From positions 558,001-622,000 of the forward strand of contig VJWN01000013.1 of assembly GCA_007644065.1 (NCBI GenBank): a DNA stretch of 64,000 bases, in the 5' to 3' direction. Of this stretch, positions 21,701-31,006 are shown one piece after another. The notes under the pieces are model-generated. The model did not search any database and was not told the origin of the DNA. It was given only the letters and a program-made list of their open reading frames with translations. The translations under genes were made by a program, and so were the position numbers. Every line of letters begins with the position of its first letter. Within the stretch, counting starts at the first letter, position 1. The DNA is from Margaritispora aquatica. Its lineage: Eukaryota > Ascomycota > Leotiomycetes > Helotiales > Discinellaceae.

Positions 21701-21933
21701 TCGCTTCTTCGGCACTTCTGCTCAAGTAGTTTGTGTAACTCTATTGCGGATTTTAAGAGTTCTTTAGAGTGGCTTATTGTGCCATCATCTCGAAGTGCTA
21801 GCTGGCTGAGCTCGATACATCTGGGCTTAAGCTGTGCATCATTATTAGCCTTGAAATGCAGAAAGCAATACGATTCCAATATTTCTACCTTCTGGAAAAG
21901 CTCATTTCTTGCAGAGCGAGTTCCATCATCCAT
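18778..21933 (-). CDS. TTI1: HEAT-repeat protein, Tti1-like subunit of the TTT/ASTRA complex (1032 aa)
   Basis: Large all-helical protein with HEAT-type repeats, probably the Tel2-interacting factor Tti1 that stabilises PIKK kinases (ATM/ATR/TOR family) with Tel2 and Tti2. The frame upstream of 21933 lacks an ATG, so the start is MDDGTRSARN. Two exons are proposed, 21889-21933 and 18778-21831. The 57-nt stretch between them has a donor GTAGAA, a CTAAT-like branch and acceptor CACAG. Removing it joins NELFQK directly to LKPRCIELSQLALR, the usual N-terminal pattern of this family. Because the intron is stop-free and a multiple of three, ab initio models would include 19 extra residues. The acidic disordered insert near residues 800-850 (DDDSDTDGMPPESS) is typical of fungal members. 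Identification rests on layout and general similarity, not on a catalytic motif. Confidence 0.75.
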   Translation of the reverse strand: MDDGTRSARNELFQKVEILESYCFLHFKANNDAQLKPRCIELSQLALRDDGTISHSKELLKSAIELHKLLEQKCRRSDGVFDEKLADYVFFPLSQILRKKQKYTDRLSETSIKCLRILLEFGWQKVIALDLAKQLLILLTFVAGGVPGKEGTNAPEELVTEAYAALAALFQDLAATPGGAASLVESGTIPALGHTVTVILEGVTNGPSAEAQLNALEALDAIWHCVKDPSALANFLPGTVSGLTKCLMPQTGARRTRKTLVKALEVFGHVLATVLSDLQTRNIRNQKSAEVDVPESPAQKPLTKSWLKATTAQIKLALSNVIRLRSHDSVEVKKALNRLCITILDECHETMVEAASMLVETCMTLSGIDDDEGFNMRTTSLVDLASIHPDLSELVKSNVYNWITSLPRIMQANDEKVKLAAMNQLSKAHELLVGLNLESSILGDALANSLRDSITVTLESSRQINSLEEADFDLNSQSALTLTTDNALSFHFEPIVMAEQSQVKIRGELVSLISSLGTRQSQLQMASEMLEYARDASGPSLLSAYWLASQISRSSASSNKDLDEFFESSLTFSDEQEVVDQELFLFSQSLLTETDERTADWRLKAVALEVVADTAQRMKLEFRTELVDTLYPVAQLLGSPNSKLREHAITCLNIISKSCGYKNASELIVDNVDYMVNAISLRLNTFDISPQAPQVLVMMIRLTGPSLLLYLDDVVGSIFAALDNFHGYHRLVDVLFSVLGEIVSVGSKSTQLQIEDTPSIPHQKKADLIPTIDDILALITAKPKKVEDSEPHEDFPRAPWKSAKTLLDEADAANNPPDDDSDTDGMPPESSPSNEIAKPPPTKTYSMLNSIARLSQHYLTSSSPVLRSKLLSLIRTSSLALHADEDAYLPLVNDLWPVLIARLYDSETYVQIAACDAVAQMCRSAGDFLTTRVHDEWSSIMGLARKSRREMEGAKKGGAGRGVFAQSSKVWEAVVGLLVALVGNVRVEEEKFDEVVEVFGELVWERDDVRAVLDVVNSDAVWLVMEIAGKNKRLKVPVMEGYKFASLGVTA

Positions 21934-23767
21934 AACTTCCAATGCGACACCAGCATGATCTCAAGATCAGTGTGGTTTGAGTGAGGTACGCAAGGCTGAC
22001 ATGGACAAGGCTCCCGAAAACGAGGGCCGGAAACAAGTCCCACTTCCAGGCTCAGTAGAAACGATAACACGTGATACTAAATATATCTTCATTTTCACTC
22101 TCCTGGGCATGTACTTTGTCCTTCCAAAAGGGATATGAGTGCTATCTATATATTTTAGATTAGTGTATCGGATTCATTACATAGATCGGCATATGATCAG
22201 TCTTAATTGATTTAACGGGATATCAGATTTACTGGCAAAAAGGAGCGAAGTCGCCTCCGAGAATGCCCATTGTAATTTGGAAGCGCATTTTTGTTGAGAA
22301 AGTTGATCTCTATGTTGTCATTTTATTACAATGGCTCTTCAAATTTGATTATTCGTGTTATGTTCCTTTGTAGTTTAAGAAACCAAAAATTGGATCTGTT
22401 TAGGGGGTAACATTCGTTGTCAAAAAAGTAGCTTTATTGTCTGATATCTGTTTATCTTCTCTTTGCAAGTTCAAAAAGACATAGAAAATCTGTGTGTTGC
22501 AGTGCAATCCCAGTTAATCTCTGTATCTTAGTAGTCTCTTTATTTATATTGATTGTTTAGAAGAGCTGTTACATTAATATGCCACTGTTCTCTCTTTTGT
22601 GTTATCATCCTTAGCGTGTGGGCAAGAACATTCAACTTGACTTCGCTTTAAAGCTCCTAGATCCAAATATTTGCATTGCCTTTGTCAACCAATCCATTCA
22701 TCGAGATAGTCCGCAATCCATCGATTTGTCCGTCTATATCGCGATCGTTGATCTTCGGGAATATTAAGATCCCTCTGCAGACATCTGATCCGCTCCTCAA
22801 CAGATACAAGCTCACTTTGAGCTCTATCGAATTTCTGATTCCTGAGAGGTAATGTGAGTCATGATATTATGGAACGGGTGGATGTAACTCACACAAACTG
22901 GTTTACCATCAAGTATGCTGGGCTCATGCATCCCATGCCGATAGTGATATTCAGTAGTCTTTGTAACATCGCCGTTGTCCTGTTGCGATGTGTTTTTACT
23001 TTTCGCCTTTTCGCTCCTTCTCAAGTACGGCTAGAACAGCACGCTGCCGTTGAAGTACTTTCTCGATTCGACAGCTTTCTTGGTATCTATAAAAGATAAA
23101 TTTAGCAAGTCACTCAAGAATTTTCTACAATTTTAAACATCGGCTTGGACATTGGCATACAATTGTACAGTCCACACGGCTGTGAAGCCTTGGATGAGAA
23201 AAGTTCCTGTGAACCATAGTGGGACGAGAAACAACATGGAGACTTGTTAAGACAAGTTTGATCTAGGAGGAGAGATATTTTGAATGCTCTGTGGGCACTT
23301 TTATTAGTACATTGTACCAGTGGTTAGTGTAGTGATGACCCGATGACGAGATGTCATCACGTGTCAAAACCCACTGTGTCCTTAACTGATAGATACTGCT
23401 AGATCTGCGAGGAAAGAATGACGAGCATTGTTTTGATTTCTTTGAATTTCTGCTTGAGAATAGGTACATTTTGCCCAATTGTATTCTATACATTGGAGTT
23501 TAGCATGACGAGTGCAGACTGGGTAGTGATTTCTATTTGCTAAGTTAGGTGATAGTTCAAGATGTAAGCAGGATTTTTGATTGGAAATTGCGAGTGACTA
23601 CACTACTAAATGCCCAGTGTAGTAACATTACAATCGTAGTTTCTCGTTGTGATATCCTTGTCGTGCCTCCCCTTCTAATTCAAGTCTAGGAGGGCAAGTA
23701 AAAGTGCTTCTTCCCGCGAATTTCTCTTTTCTCTTCTTTTCCCTTCACCCCATTTACCATATATAAA

Positions 23768-24007
23768 ATGAACTATCAAAAGATAATTGCTATTTCTGCT
23801 GCCGTACAGGCATTTTGTAGCACCGTGCTGCTTGGGGTCCACATATCTGAAAAGTTTGTGGACAGGCGGGCGAGTGCTCCCATATTTCCTGTTGCTGTAA
23901 CCCAACCGGAGAGAAAGGAGGAGGTTTCGACCAAATCCCCATCGAAGGACGGGCCAAAGCGCGGGGAGTCTGGAGGACCTAGGGGTTCAGTGGCTCCCAA
24001 GTCGTAG
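23768..24007 (+). CDS. Possible small membrane/secreted protein (79 aa), unrecognised
   Basis: ATG-initiated frame preceded by a pyrimidine-rich stretch and a TATATAAA-like element immediately upstream. The first 25 residues are hydrophobic (KIIAISAAVQAFCSTVLLGV), suggesting a signal peptide or membrane anchor. The rest is Lys/Ser/Pro/Gly-rich and probably disordered. No domain recognised and no intron seen. It could be a real small protein or a chance frame in a gene-poor stretch; only the leader-like start and the context argue for it. Confidence 0.22.
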   Translation: MNYQKIIAISAAVQAFCSTVLLGVHISEKFVDRRASAPIFPVAVTQPERKEEVSTKSPSKDGPKRGESGGPRGSVAPKS

Positions 24008-25337
24008 AGCCTTCCATGACTTTGTGTGCGGCGCACGGGAGGATTTCCTTTTTAAGGATCCCTCAGCTTTCCCTAGCGTAGCATCACTAACTTATATATA
24101 CCAAAAAAAAATGGTGGTGTCAGAGGAAAAGTTTCTGGCACCATCGAGAAACACACCGTCATATTCAGGCTGCCGGGTTGTGTTGGGTTGTGGTTGGACT
24201 TGGGGAGAACATAAAGACAGAGGAAATCAAGACTGGATAACACATCGGTTCACACCCAGTCTCGGTCTACCAACACTCCAAGGAGCATCAAAAGAGCGAG
24301 GGATTCGACACTGAATCATCCTGTTCCTCCACGATAACACACCGGCTCCCATCTCGTTATAAGCCTACCAAAACACAGGAGGAAGACAACAACAGCTTCG
24401 AAAACTGCTTAACCATGGCGGTGTACCCACTCGTTTCGTCGAAAGCTTGAGAAAGCAATCAAATTCGAACGCTCACGATTATTACCCTCAAGACATCCTT
24501 CAAAACACGAGCGCTGAGTCGCCATATGAACCACTGCATCCAAGCTATCGAAGAGGCAAGACAGTCCAGCGAAAATTCCAATTCTCCCAACCAGAAATGC
24601 AGCGGAGTTGAGAGGGGGACCTCGGGGACATGAACCAGCCTTAGGGCGAAACCCACAGTTGTCTGGGCATAACACCTCGCGGACCGACAGTCAATACAAA
24701 CCGGCTCTTCGCAATTCACTTGTTCGAATCAAACCCGAATCTCTAGTCGAGCGCAATACATACACAATGCTACGCTTTGCTGTTTGGAAATCCAAGAGCA
24801 TTGCGCTGCCCTATTAATATGAGTTCTCCTCAAGACCGCCATTACCTTAAGTCTCCAGTTAGTATTCTCATTCTGAGTCTCATGTTCCAGATCATTAATC
24901 TGTCACAGAACCGGTACGCTCTCTTGTGGTCAAAGGCATACAGCAATAACTTGAAGAAATAAAGCACAATATCTATCCGCCCAAGGTTGCATGATACGAT
25001 TAAGATAGCCAACAGTATTGTAGCAGCGTCTCGTCCTTCGAATGAGGCCTGGCCTCGAACACGTATAATATATGGTTCTGCAAATGTTGGTCCAGGAGTT
25101 TTGATAGTCTTGGTAGTTGAGTCTCTTTAAACATTTCGAGAAACGGAATCTCTGAGGTTTCGGGCATCTCATGAAACTCACTCGAGTCCATATACCTGAA
25201 ACAAGACACAGTGTGTTTGCATTACAGGAGAGAACAACATTTCAACATGATATAAAAAATATAGAAACACTACCCATGTAGCCAAAGATGAGGCAAATGC
25301 ACAATTAAGCGAAGCCCCTTTAATCATGTGACATGCC

Positions 25338-25430
25338 CTACTTACCTTAGGTACCTTGGACCTGCAGTCTCTAGGTAGGTAAGGTACCTATGCTGCTATG
25401 CTACTATACCTAAGGTACAGTAAGGTAGTC
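25338..25430. repeat. GGTACC/CCTTAGGTACC palindromic cluster
   Basis: Within about 90 nt the words ACCTTAGGTACC, TAGGTAGGTAAGGTACCTA and TACCTAAGGTAC alternate in both orientations, so the strands can pair into several short hairpins. A related GTAGGTAAGGTAGG word recurs near 26219-26232. Such GGTACC/CCTAAGGT clusters look like a dispersed low-complexity or MITE-like element rather than a tandem microsatellite. Confidence 0.55.
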
Positions 25431-26593
25431 GAAGTATACTTAATTATCCCATACTAGCATATTGGAATATTTCAAGCTTACAGAAGCACTGTTCGTTTCT
25501 ATAAGCACCTGCTTTGTACCTTAACTAGAAAATGGATAATGTTATTAAAATACCCACGGTAAACCAAATGGTTTGCCGAACTCGAAGCAAACGGTTGTCC
25601 GAAATCCACGTGATTATCAAAAGATGAACCTCGGCATCGGGAGATGCGCCGATAAGTTCCGATGGTACCCCAGATATGGCACAAGCTTAACCCCACATTA
25701 TCACAAGCTGGAAGCCACTTTTCAACCTCACCTCATACACTTATGCACTTATGCACTCATCCACTCACACACATCTTTCCCTTGTTCGGGTAAACGTCAT
25801 TCCCACGAGCATCATTCGGCTCCAGTTCCAATTCCAAAAGATAGCAAACACAAATGTAAAACACAAACGCAACAGACCAGATGATCGAGACACATGAGGA
25901 ACACCAATATATACAGTACACAAACACAAACACACACGCACGTACAATCATAAACACAAACCCCGCATTCTAAATTCCAATGATTTCAAGGCTTTCTCCA
26001 TCGTGGTTAAGTTCTCTATTTTGGACTGGACTTCTCCAACCACATTACGGCTATCCGTCCCTCTCCCGTACCTGATCCAGACTATTGGCCACCCTTCCCT
26101 TTCACCGAGCTAAAAGTCTAAGGGCAGATATTTTGATGGGCCACGCGATGTCCTCCTTTTCCCTTGGTACTGAGATCCGTCTCCACACCCGATATGAGCT
26201 GGGCGGCGGTAGTCACTCGTAGGTAAGGTAGGTCCTGTCCTCTGCCCGTGGCTGGCTCTTGCTGGCGGTTGCAAGCGGACAAGGCTAGGAAAACCAGCAC
26301 CTGCCTTGTGAACCGCGGATCAAGTGTCAGAGTCAGAGCAAGTGGGTTAATAACTTATACCTACCGAGCTTCGACTTTTTCTTTTCACATCCCTCTGTCA
26401 TATCAAACTATTATCTCCTTTTTTCTTCTTCCTATTCATATTCATATTCATACTCCTCTTGTTGACATTCTCAATACTCAATATACCGTTGTTCGTTTTG
26501 GATTCAGAAGTATATTTTAGGAGGACGATCCTTGGTGGTGAAGCCATTGACCCGAAGCAAGAGTCATAGGCACATATCCAACCTGCATTCACA

Positions 26594-27807
26594 ATGTCTG
26601 CCAAAAGCACGAATGGAAATGGCAATGGCAATGGCAATGGGAAGAAGCCAGCTTCTGCAGCTACCAACCTGATTGGTATGGCAATATCTTTGTCTTGAAC
26701 TTTTGAATCCACATGCTAATAATCTATAGCTGGAGGGACAGCAGGTATGATGGAGGCTCTGGTCTGCCATCCACTCGGTATGCCCCGTTCAACCTTCGAA
26801 ATAACACAAATACTAACAGAACAACAGACACAATCAAAGTCCGCATGCAACTCTCTCGTCGGGCTCGAGCTCCAGGTGCGAAGAAACGCGGTTTCCTGAA
26901 AACTGGTTCCGAAATCGTGAAGCGAGAAACACCTCTAGGATTATACAAGGGTCTTGGTGCAGTGGTCACAGGCATTGTTCCGAAGATGGCTATTCGGTTT
27001 ACGAGTTTCGAGGCATACAAGAAAATGCTCGCGGATAAGGAAACAGGGAATGTTAGTGGAAAAGCTGTGTTTCTAGGTTCGTGTCTCCAATAACTTAGAG
27101 GTTTGGGCAAAATACTAACCTGTATATCCAGCTGGTCTAGCAGCAGGTGTAACAGAAGCTGTCGCCGTTGTGACGCCAATGGAAGTCATCAAAATTCGCT
27201 TGCAAGCCCAACACCACAGCATGGCTGATCCTCTTGATATTCCAAAATATCGAAATGCAGCACACGCACTGTATACCGTTCTTAAGGAAGAAGGATTCGG
27301 GGCTTTATATCGGGGTGTGTCCTTGACTGCTCTTAGACAAGGTTCCAACCAAGCCGTGAACTTCACTGCATATACAGAATTCAAGGAGATCTTGCAGCGA
27401 TGGCAACCACAATACGAGAATGCCCCATTACCAAGTTATCAGACCACGCTTATTGGACTGGTATCTGGAGCCATGGGACCTCTGTCGAATGCCCCTATCG
27501 ATACGATCAAGACTCGCTTGCAGAAAACTCCTGGGATGCCAGGCGAGACGGCAATTAGCCGAATTACTGCGATTGCAAAAGATATGTTCAAGTAAGTTGT
27601 CCTAAGCTGTCTTCATTCCATCCTTGAAATATAATACTAATCAATATCGACAGGCAAGAAGGTTTCCACGCATTTTACAAAGGAATCACGCCTCGGATAA
27701 TGCGTGTCGCACCTGGTCAAGCAGTCACCTTCACCGTCTACGAATTCCTAAAGGAGAAGCTGGAGTCGAGCACTGTCCCGATTGTGGGCGGGAAGTACGA
27801 AGAATAA
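26594..27807 (+). CDS. SFC1: Mitochondrial carrier, succinate/fumarate transporter type (330 aa)
   Basis: Inner-membrane exchanger; yeast Sfc1/Acr1 swaps cytosolic succinate for mitochondrial fumarate, needed for growth on acetate or ethanol. Five exons: 26594-26675, 26730-26777, 26828-27076, 27132-27591 and 27654-27807, totalling 331 codons. All three mitochondrial-carrier signatures appear after splicing: HPLDTIKVR (rejoined across intron 2), TPMEVIKIR and APIDTIKTR, each at the end of an odd-numbered helix of a repeat. Repeats of about 100 residues give six transmembrane helices. The N-terminus carries a run of alternating Asn-Gly (about residues 7-16) from an AATGGC microsatellite. Intron 2 splits the first signature. 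Sfc1 identity is chosen over the citrate carrier from the RARAPGAKKRGF and PGMPGETAISR segments; moderate certainty at the subtype level. Confidence 0.88.
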
Positions 27808-28362
27808 GCTTCTTGCTTTTTCTCTCCTCTTCTGTCTCTATTCCCATTGTTCATATCACCTGCACATATTGTACCGGCGGCTCTAGTCTTGAGAGTATAA
27901 ATATTGTTACGGACGGATCCAGATCCGAGAGAGATTGCACCTGTGTCTATATGTTGATATGTTCATATATACACCTTTTGCAGATTCGATGTTAACCATT
28001 TTGTGTTCTCCAGGATATTCGAACGAATCTTCGATATCCTCTATCCAAAGCCGAAAGGGAATTAGACGTATGCGCGAAGTTTTGTCTCGGATTTGGTTGA
28101 TTGGTTGATTGGGTGGGAGGTCGTTGATCCATTTGCATCTGGCGCATTGATTGGCTCGTCCCGTATGAATTGCCATTACTCTAGAGGGGTTAGAAAAACA
28201 GCACATGCATTGGTGGGGCAAGGCTGGATGGTTTTGAGTAGGACAGGATTCTGAGATTGAATGAAATTTATAAAATTGTCTATCCATTGTTTTGAACTTT
28301 TCCTGTTGGTGCTCTAATGTCTGCCGCTACAGTCATCAACTTATTTTCTCTATATCGAGTGT
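27808..28362. other. Convergent 3' region
   Basis: About 550 nt between the carrier stop and the twinfilin stop. No gene supported. A GATTGGTTGATTGG duplication lies near 28095-28111. Confidence 0.6.
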
Positions 28363-29480
28363 TCATTTCCTGCCTGGCCGTCTGGGTCTGTCGAAGGTCT
28401 TCTTCGTTTCTACTTTGGGATGCAAGTCGCCTAATACGCTCTCCTCAGTGACATCGCTTGGATCGCTAGCTTCAATCCTTTTTGCGATTGTCAAGCCCGC
28501 TTCAGTCTCGGCTATCGTGACTGCTGAGCGAGAAGAGGAAGCGTACATCATGCGCTCTTTTATCTTTGAGGCTGATGGACAGGTGTAGATGAACAGGATT
28601 GGCGATGATTCTTCGCCTTGATGAGTGTGTGTATAGCGGTAAAATGAGTAGCGCGGTTCTGTTTGAGAGATCTCGCTTGCGAGGGAGGAGATGGGGATTG
28701 AGGAGCTGGAAGCTAGGGTTAGAGTTTCGGTTGGGATGTTGATTTTCTGCCTCTGTTAGCCGTGTCGTGTCAAGAGAGCATATAAAATATACCAGTGAAA
28801 CAAAGTTCCCACTCCCTTCGTTTGCCAGTCCCTTCAACGCCGCCACCGCGTCCGCATCAACAGGCATGCTAACCCCACTACTAACATGGCTCTTCCGCTC
28901 CGCCATGCCCCTCCCCTCCTCAGCCTCCTTCCTCTTCACCTCTCCCAGACCTCTCTCCTCCTCCGTGAGCGGCGCCTCCAACCCGACATGGCGATCGTGC
29001 TTCTCGAACCCTTCAGCCGTCAGCTCCGCCGGCGTGGTCGCGAAGATCGTCTCGCGGAACCGCTCGATGCCCAGCTCCCGCGTCAGCGTGATCCGCGTGC
29101 TGGCGAACAGCATCTTTTGCCGCACGGGCGCCGCGTCCGGCACGTACGTTATGGCCACGAAGGGCGCGGGCTCGCTGGAAGAGTAGCGGCGTAGGATGAT
29201 GTAGAGCGCTTCTTTCGGCTGCAGGTGTGGAGTGAGCGAGGTGAGGTCGGATGCGAAGGAGGAGTTGCTGGATGGGAGGACGGAGAGAGGAACGAGCGAT
29301 TCTTTTTCGATTGTGCAGAGGAGACCGCGTTGTGAGGGCGTCGAGACGAGGGTTTGGAAGGCTGTGTGGAGCTCTTTGGAAGCTGGAGAGATGGTGGGTT
29401 AGCTGTGCTGTTCGTAGAGTGCGGGGTGATGGTAGGGAAGTATGGATAGGTAGGTACTTACCTGATATTCCGGACTGCAT
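28363..29480 (-). CDS. TWF1: Twinfilin, two ADF-homology domains (330 aa)
   Basis: Actin-monomer-binding protein that sequesters ADP-actin and regulates filament turnover. Three exons: 29462-29480 (only 19 nt), 28793-29382 and 28363-28746; total 331 codons. The start MQSGIS followed by ASKELHTAF is the typical twinfilin N-terminus and appears only after splicing. First ADF-H domain about 1-140 with AITYVPDAAPVRQKMLFASTR; second about 175-310 with LFIYTCPSASKIKERMMYASS, the actin-binding long helix. The C-terminal tail is basic (FDRPRRPGRK), as in twinfilins that bind capping protein or phosphoinositide. Divergent from MED22. Confidence 0.93.
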
Positions 29481-29933
29481 GATGTCGGTTTCAGCGCTTG
29501 CTATTCTTTTTGTCTTGACTATATGTTGTTATGCCGGTGGTGGGGAGTTGGTATTGTTAATGTCTGAGGTGAATGAGGTGAGAATGGTTAGTGAATGGTG
29601 GGGCAGCCCTGTAGAGAGGTCCGTGCGGCGGGGTTGATTTAAAGTTCCGTCCTCGACAGCTTGAGCTTGTTTCTTCATCAAAAAACATAGAATAATACGA
29701 TTTTTGCGCGACGCATATTCAACAATGGAGGGTGGTCACACTACAACTAGTCTTATAGGTAAGCTTCCGTCTTCTTCCATGTGCTCGCAATCGCCTTGTT
29801 TGGATCGCCTGCGACCGCCCAAAGTCGATCCTCAACACCACATATAAGAACCTCCTCTAGCAGCAATCCAGACTCAACATCAAACCATTGGATCTTCTAC
29901 GCCAATTACTTGAATCCAACTACGTCAATCACA
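29481..29933. other. Divergent twinfilin / MED22 promoter region
   Basis: About 450 nt between the two start codons. An ATG in good context at 29724 is followed by a GTAAGC donor-like site (29759), but splicing from it into MED22 would hit a stop, so I treat it as a leader uORF of the MED22 transcript. Confidence 0.4.
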
Positions 29934-30655
29934 ATGGAGCCCTCCGAACCAAGCACTCCCCCGCAGGAGTCCACTCACAAAAACCCATTGACGAAGACCA
30001 CCACGCCCCGCACCCCAGCGCAGAAAGCCAGAGCCAGAGCCAAAGCCAGAGCCAGAACCCCCTCCCCACCCATCAACTATACTGCCGATCCTGATGGCAT
30101 CACCCGCGTCTATACACCTGCACACAAGCCTCGCAAGCCCGATTTGCTGACCTCAGACTTCATAGATCGAGAGGAACGCGCCGTTGCGAGTCTCTTGACC
30201 CGCTTCCGCAACTTGGTTACGTTGGCGAGCTCGCCTGTCAGTGAAGAGGCTACGAAGGAGGTTGCTGCTGCGCAGGCTTTGCAAATGGAAGTGGAGACTA
30301 ATGCTATGGTTTGTCTTGCCCCCGTCGCTCTACTTTCCTTCCCTGAGACTGGACAATGAAGACACCTTTGGACTCCGTAGGATGAGATAGAATAGAGGGC
30401 TAATTATGGCATTGAAAACAGGTCCGAGGCGTTGAAGACCTCTTGCAACTGTCGCGCGAGCTGAAGGAACTGTGGTTGTTTGGCACTCTCAGAGCTGTAG
30501 GAGCTGGTGTGGACGAGACCAAGATGGACGAAGACTCTGTCAAAGTCGGAGAAATGCTCGAGGAAATGCTAGCCGAGCGCGCCGAGGCTTCTGCTTCTAC
30601 TGCTACCACTGCAGAGGACAAGGCACATGACAAGGGCACGGAATCTGCTGCATGA
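29934..30655 (+). CDS. MED22: Mediator complex subunit 22 (202 aa)
   Basis: Head-module subunit of the RNA polymerase II Mediator (yeast Srb6). Two exons, 29934-30308 and 30422-30655, with a 113-nt intron; total 203 codons. The N-terminal region is disordered and basic, with an Arg-Ala/Lys-Ala run (QKARARAKARARTPSPP). The helical Med22 core runs from about residue 65 (DFIDREERAVASLLTRFRNLV) through TNAM-VRGVEDLLQLSRELKELWLFG, rejoined across the intron. The C-terminal part is acidic/Ala-rich. Convergent with PUS1. Confidence 0.88.
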
Positions 30656-31006
30656 TTCACACGTCAATCAGCACTGGTTAGGCATTTTCACGGCATGGAA
30701 CACTAGGCTGGAGTTAGGGGGTAGTCTGCATTTGCATTTGCGCGGCGTTGGGGCATATGGGTGATACCAGGCTTTTAGCCATGCGAGATATTGCCTGTGG
30801 ATGTCAGAGCTGCTAGAGATGCATAATCACGCATAGATGAGCATGTTGACACAGAATGAAATCATAAAACCATGATGAATGCTTATTGACTTTTGTGCGC
30901 CCATACAACCTCTAAATGAGGTATCTTAATATAACTACAGGCAAGGATAAAAAGCCGTTGCCGACTTTTCTCTCTTTTTCATGTTCATATGGTATTGCAT
31001 CAGCAC
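30656..31006. other. Convergent 3' region of MED22 and PUS1
   Basis: About 350 nt, AT-rich toward PUS1; no gene seen. Confidence 0.6.

Larger units (their letters stand above)
21934..26593. other. 4.6-kb AT-rich gene-poor region
   Basis: Mostly AT-rich sequence with poly-A/poly-T runs and no domain-bearing frame on either strand. It contains a possible 79-codon ORF at 23768 and a GGTACC-rich palindromic cluster at about 25340-25430, listed separately. A stretch of CT-rich DNA precedes the carrier gene. No transposase, reverse transcriptase or terminal repeat recognised. Confidence 0.5.
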
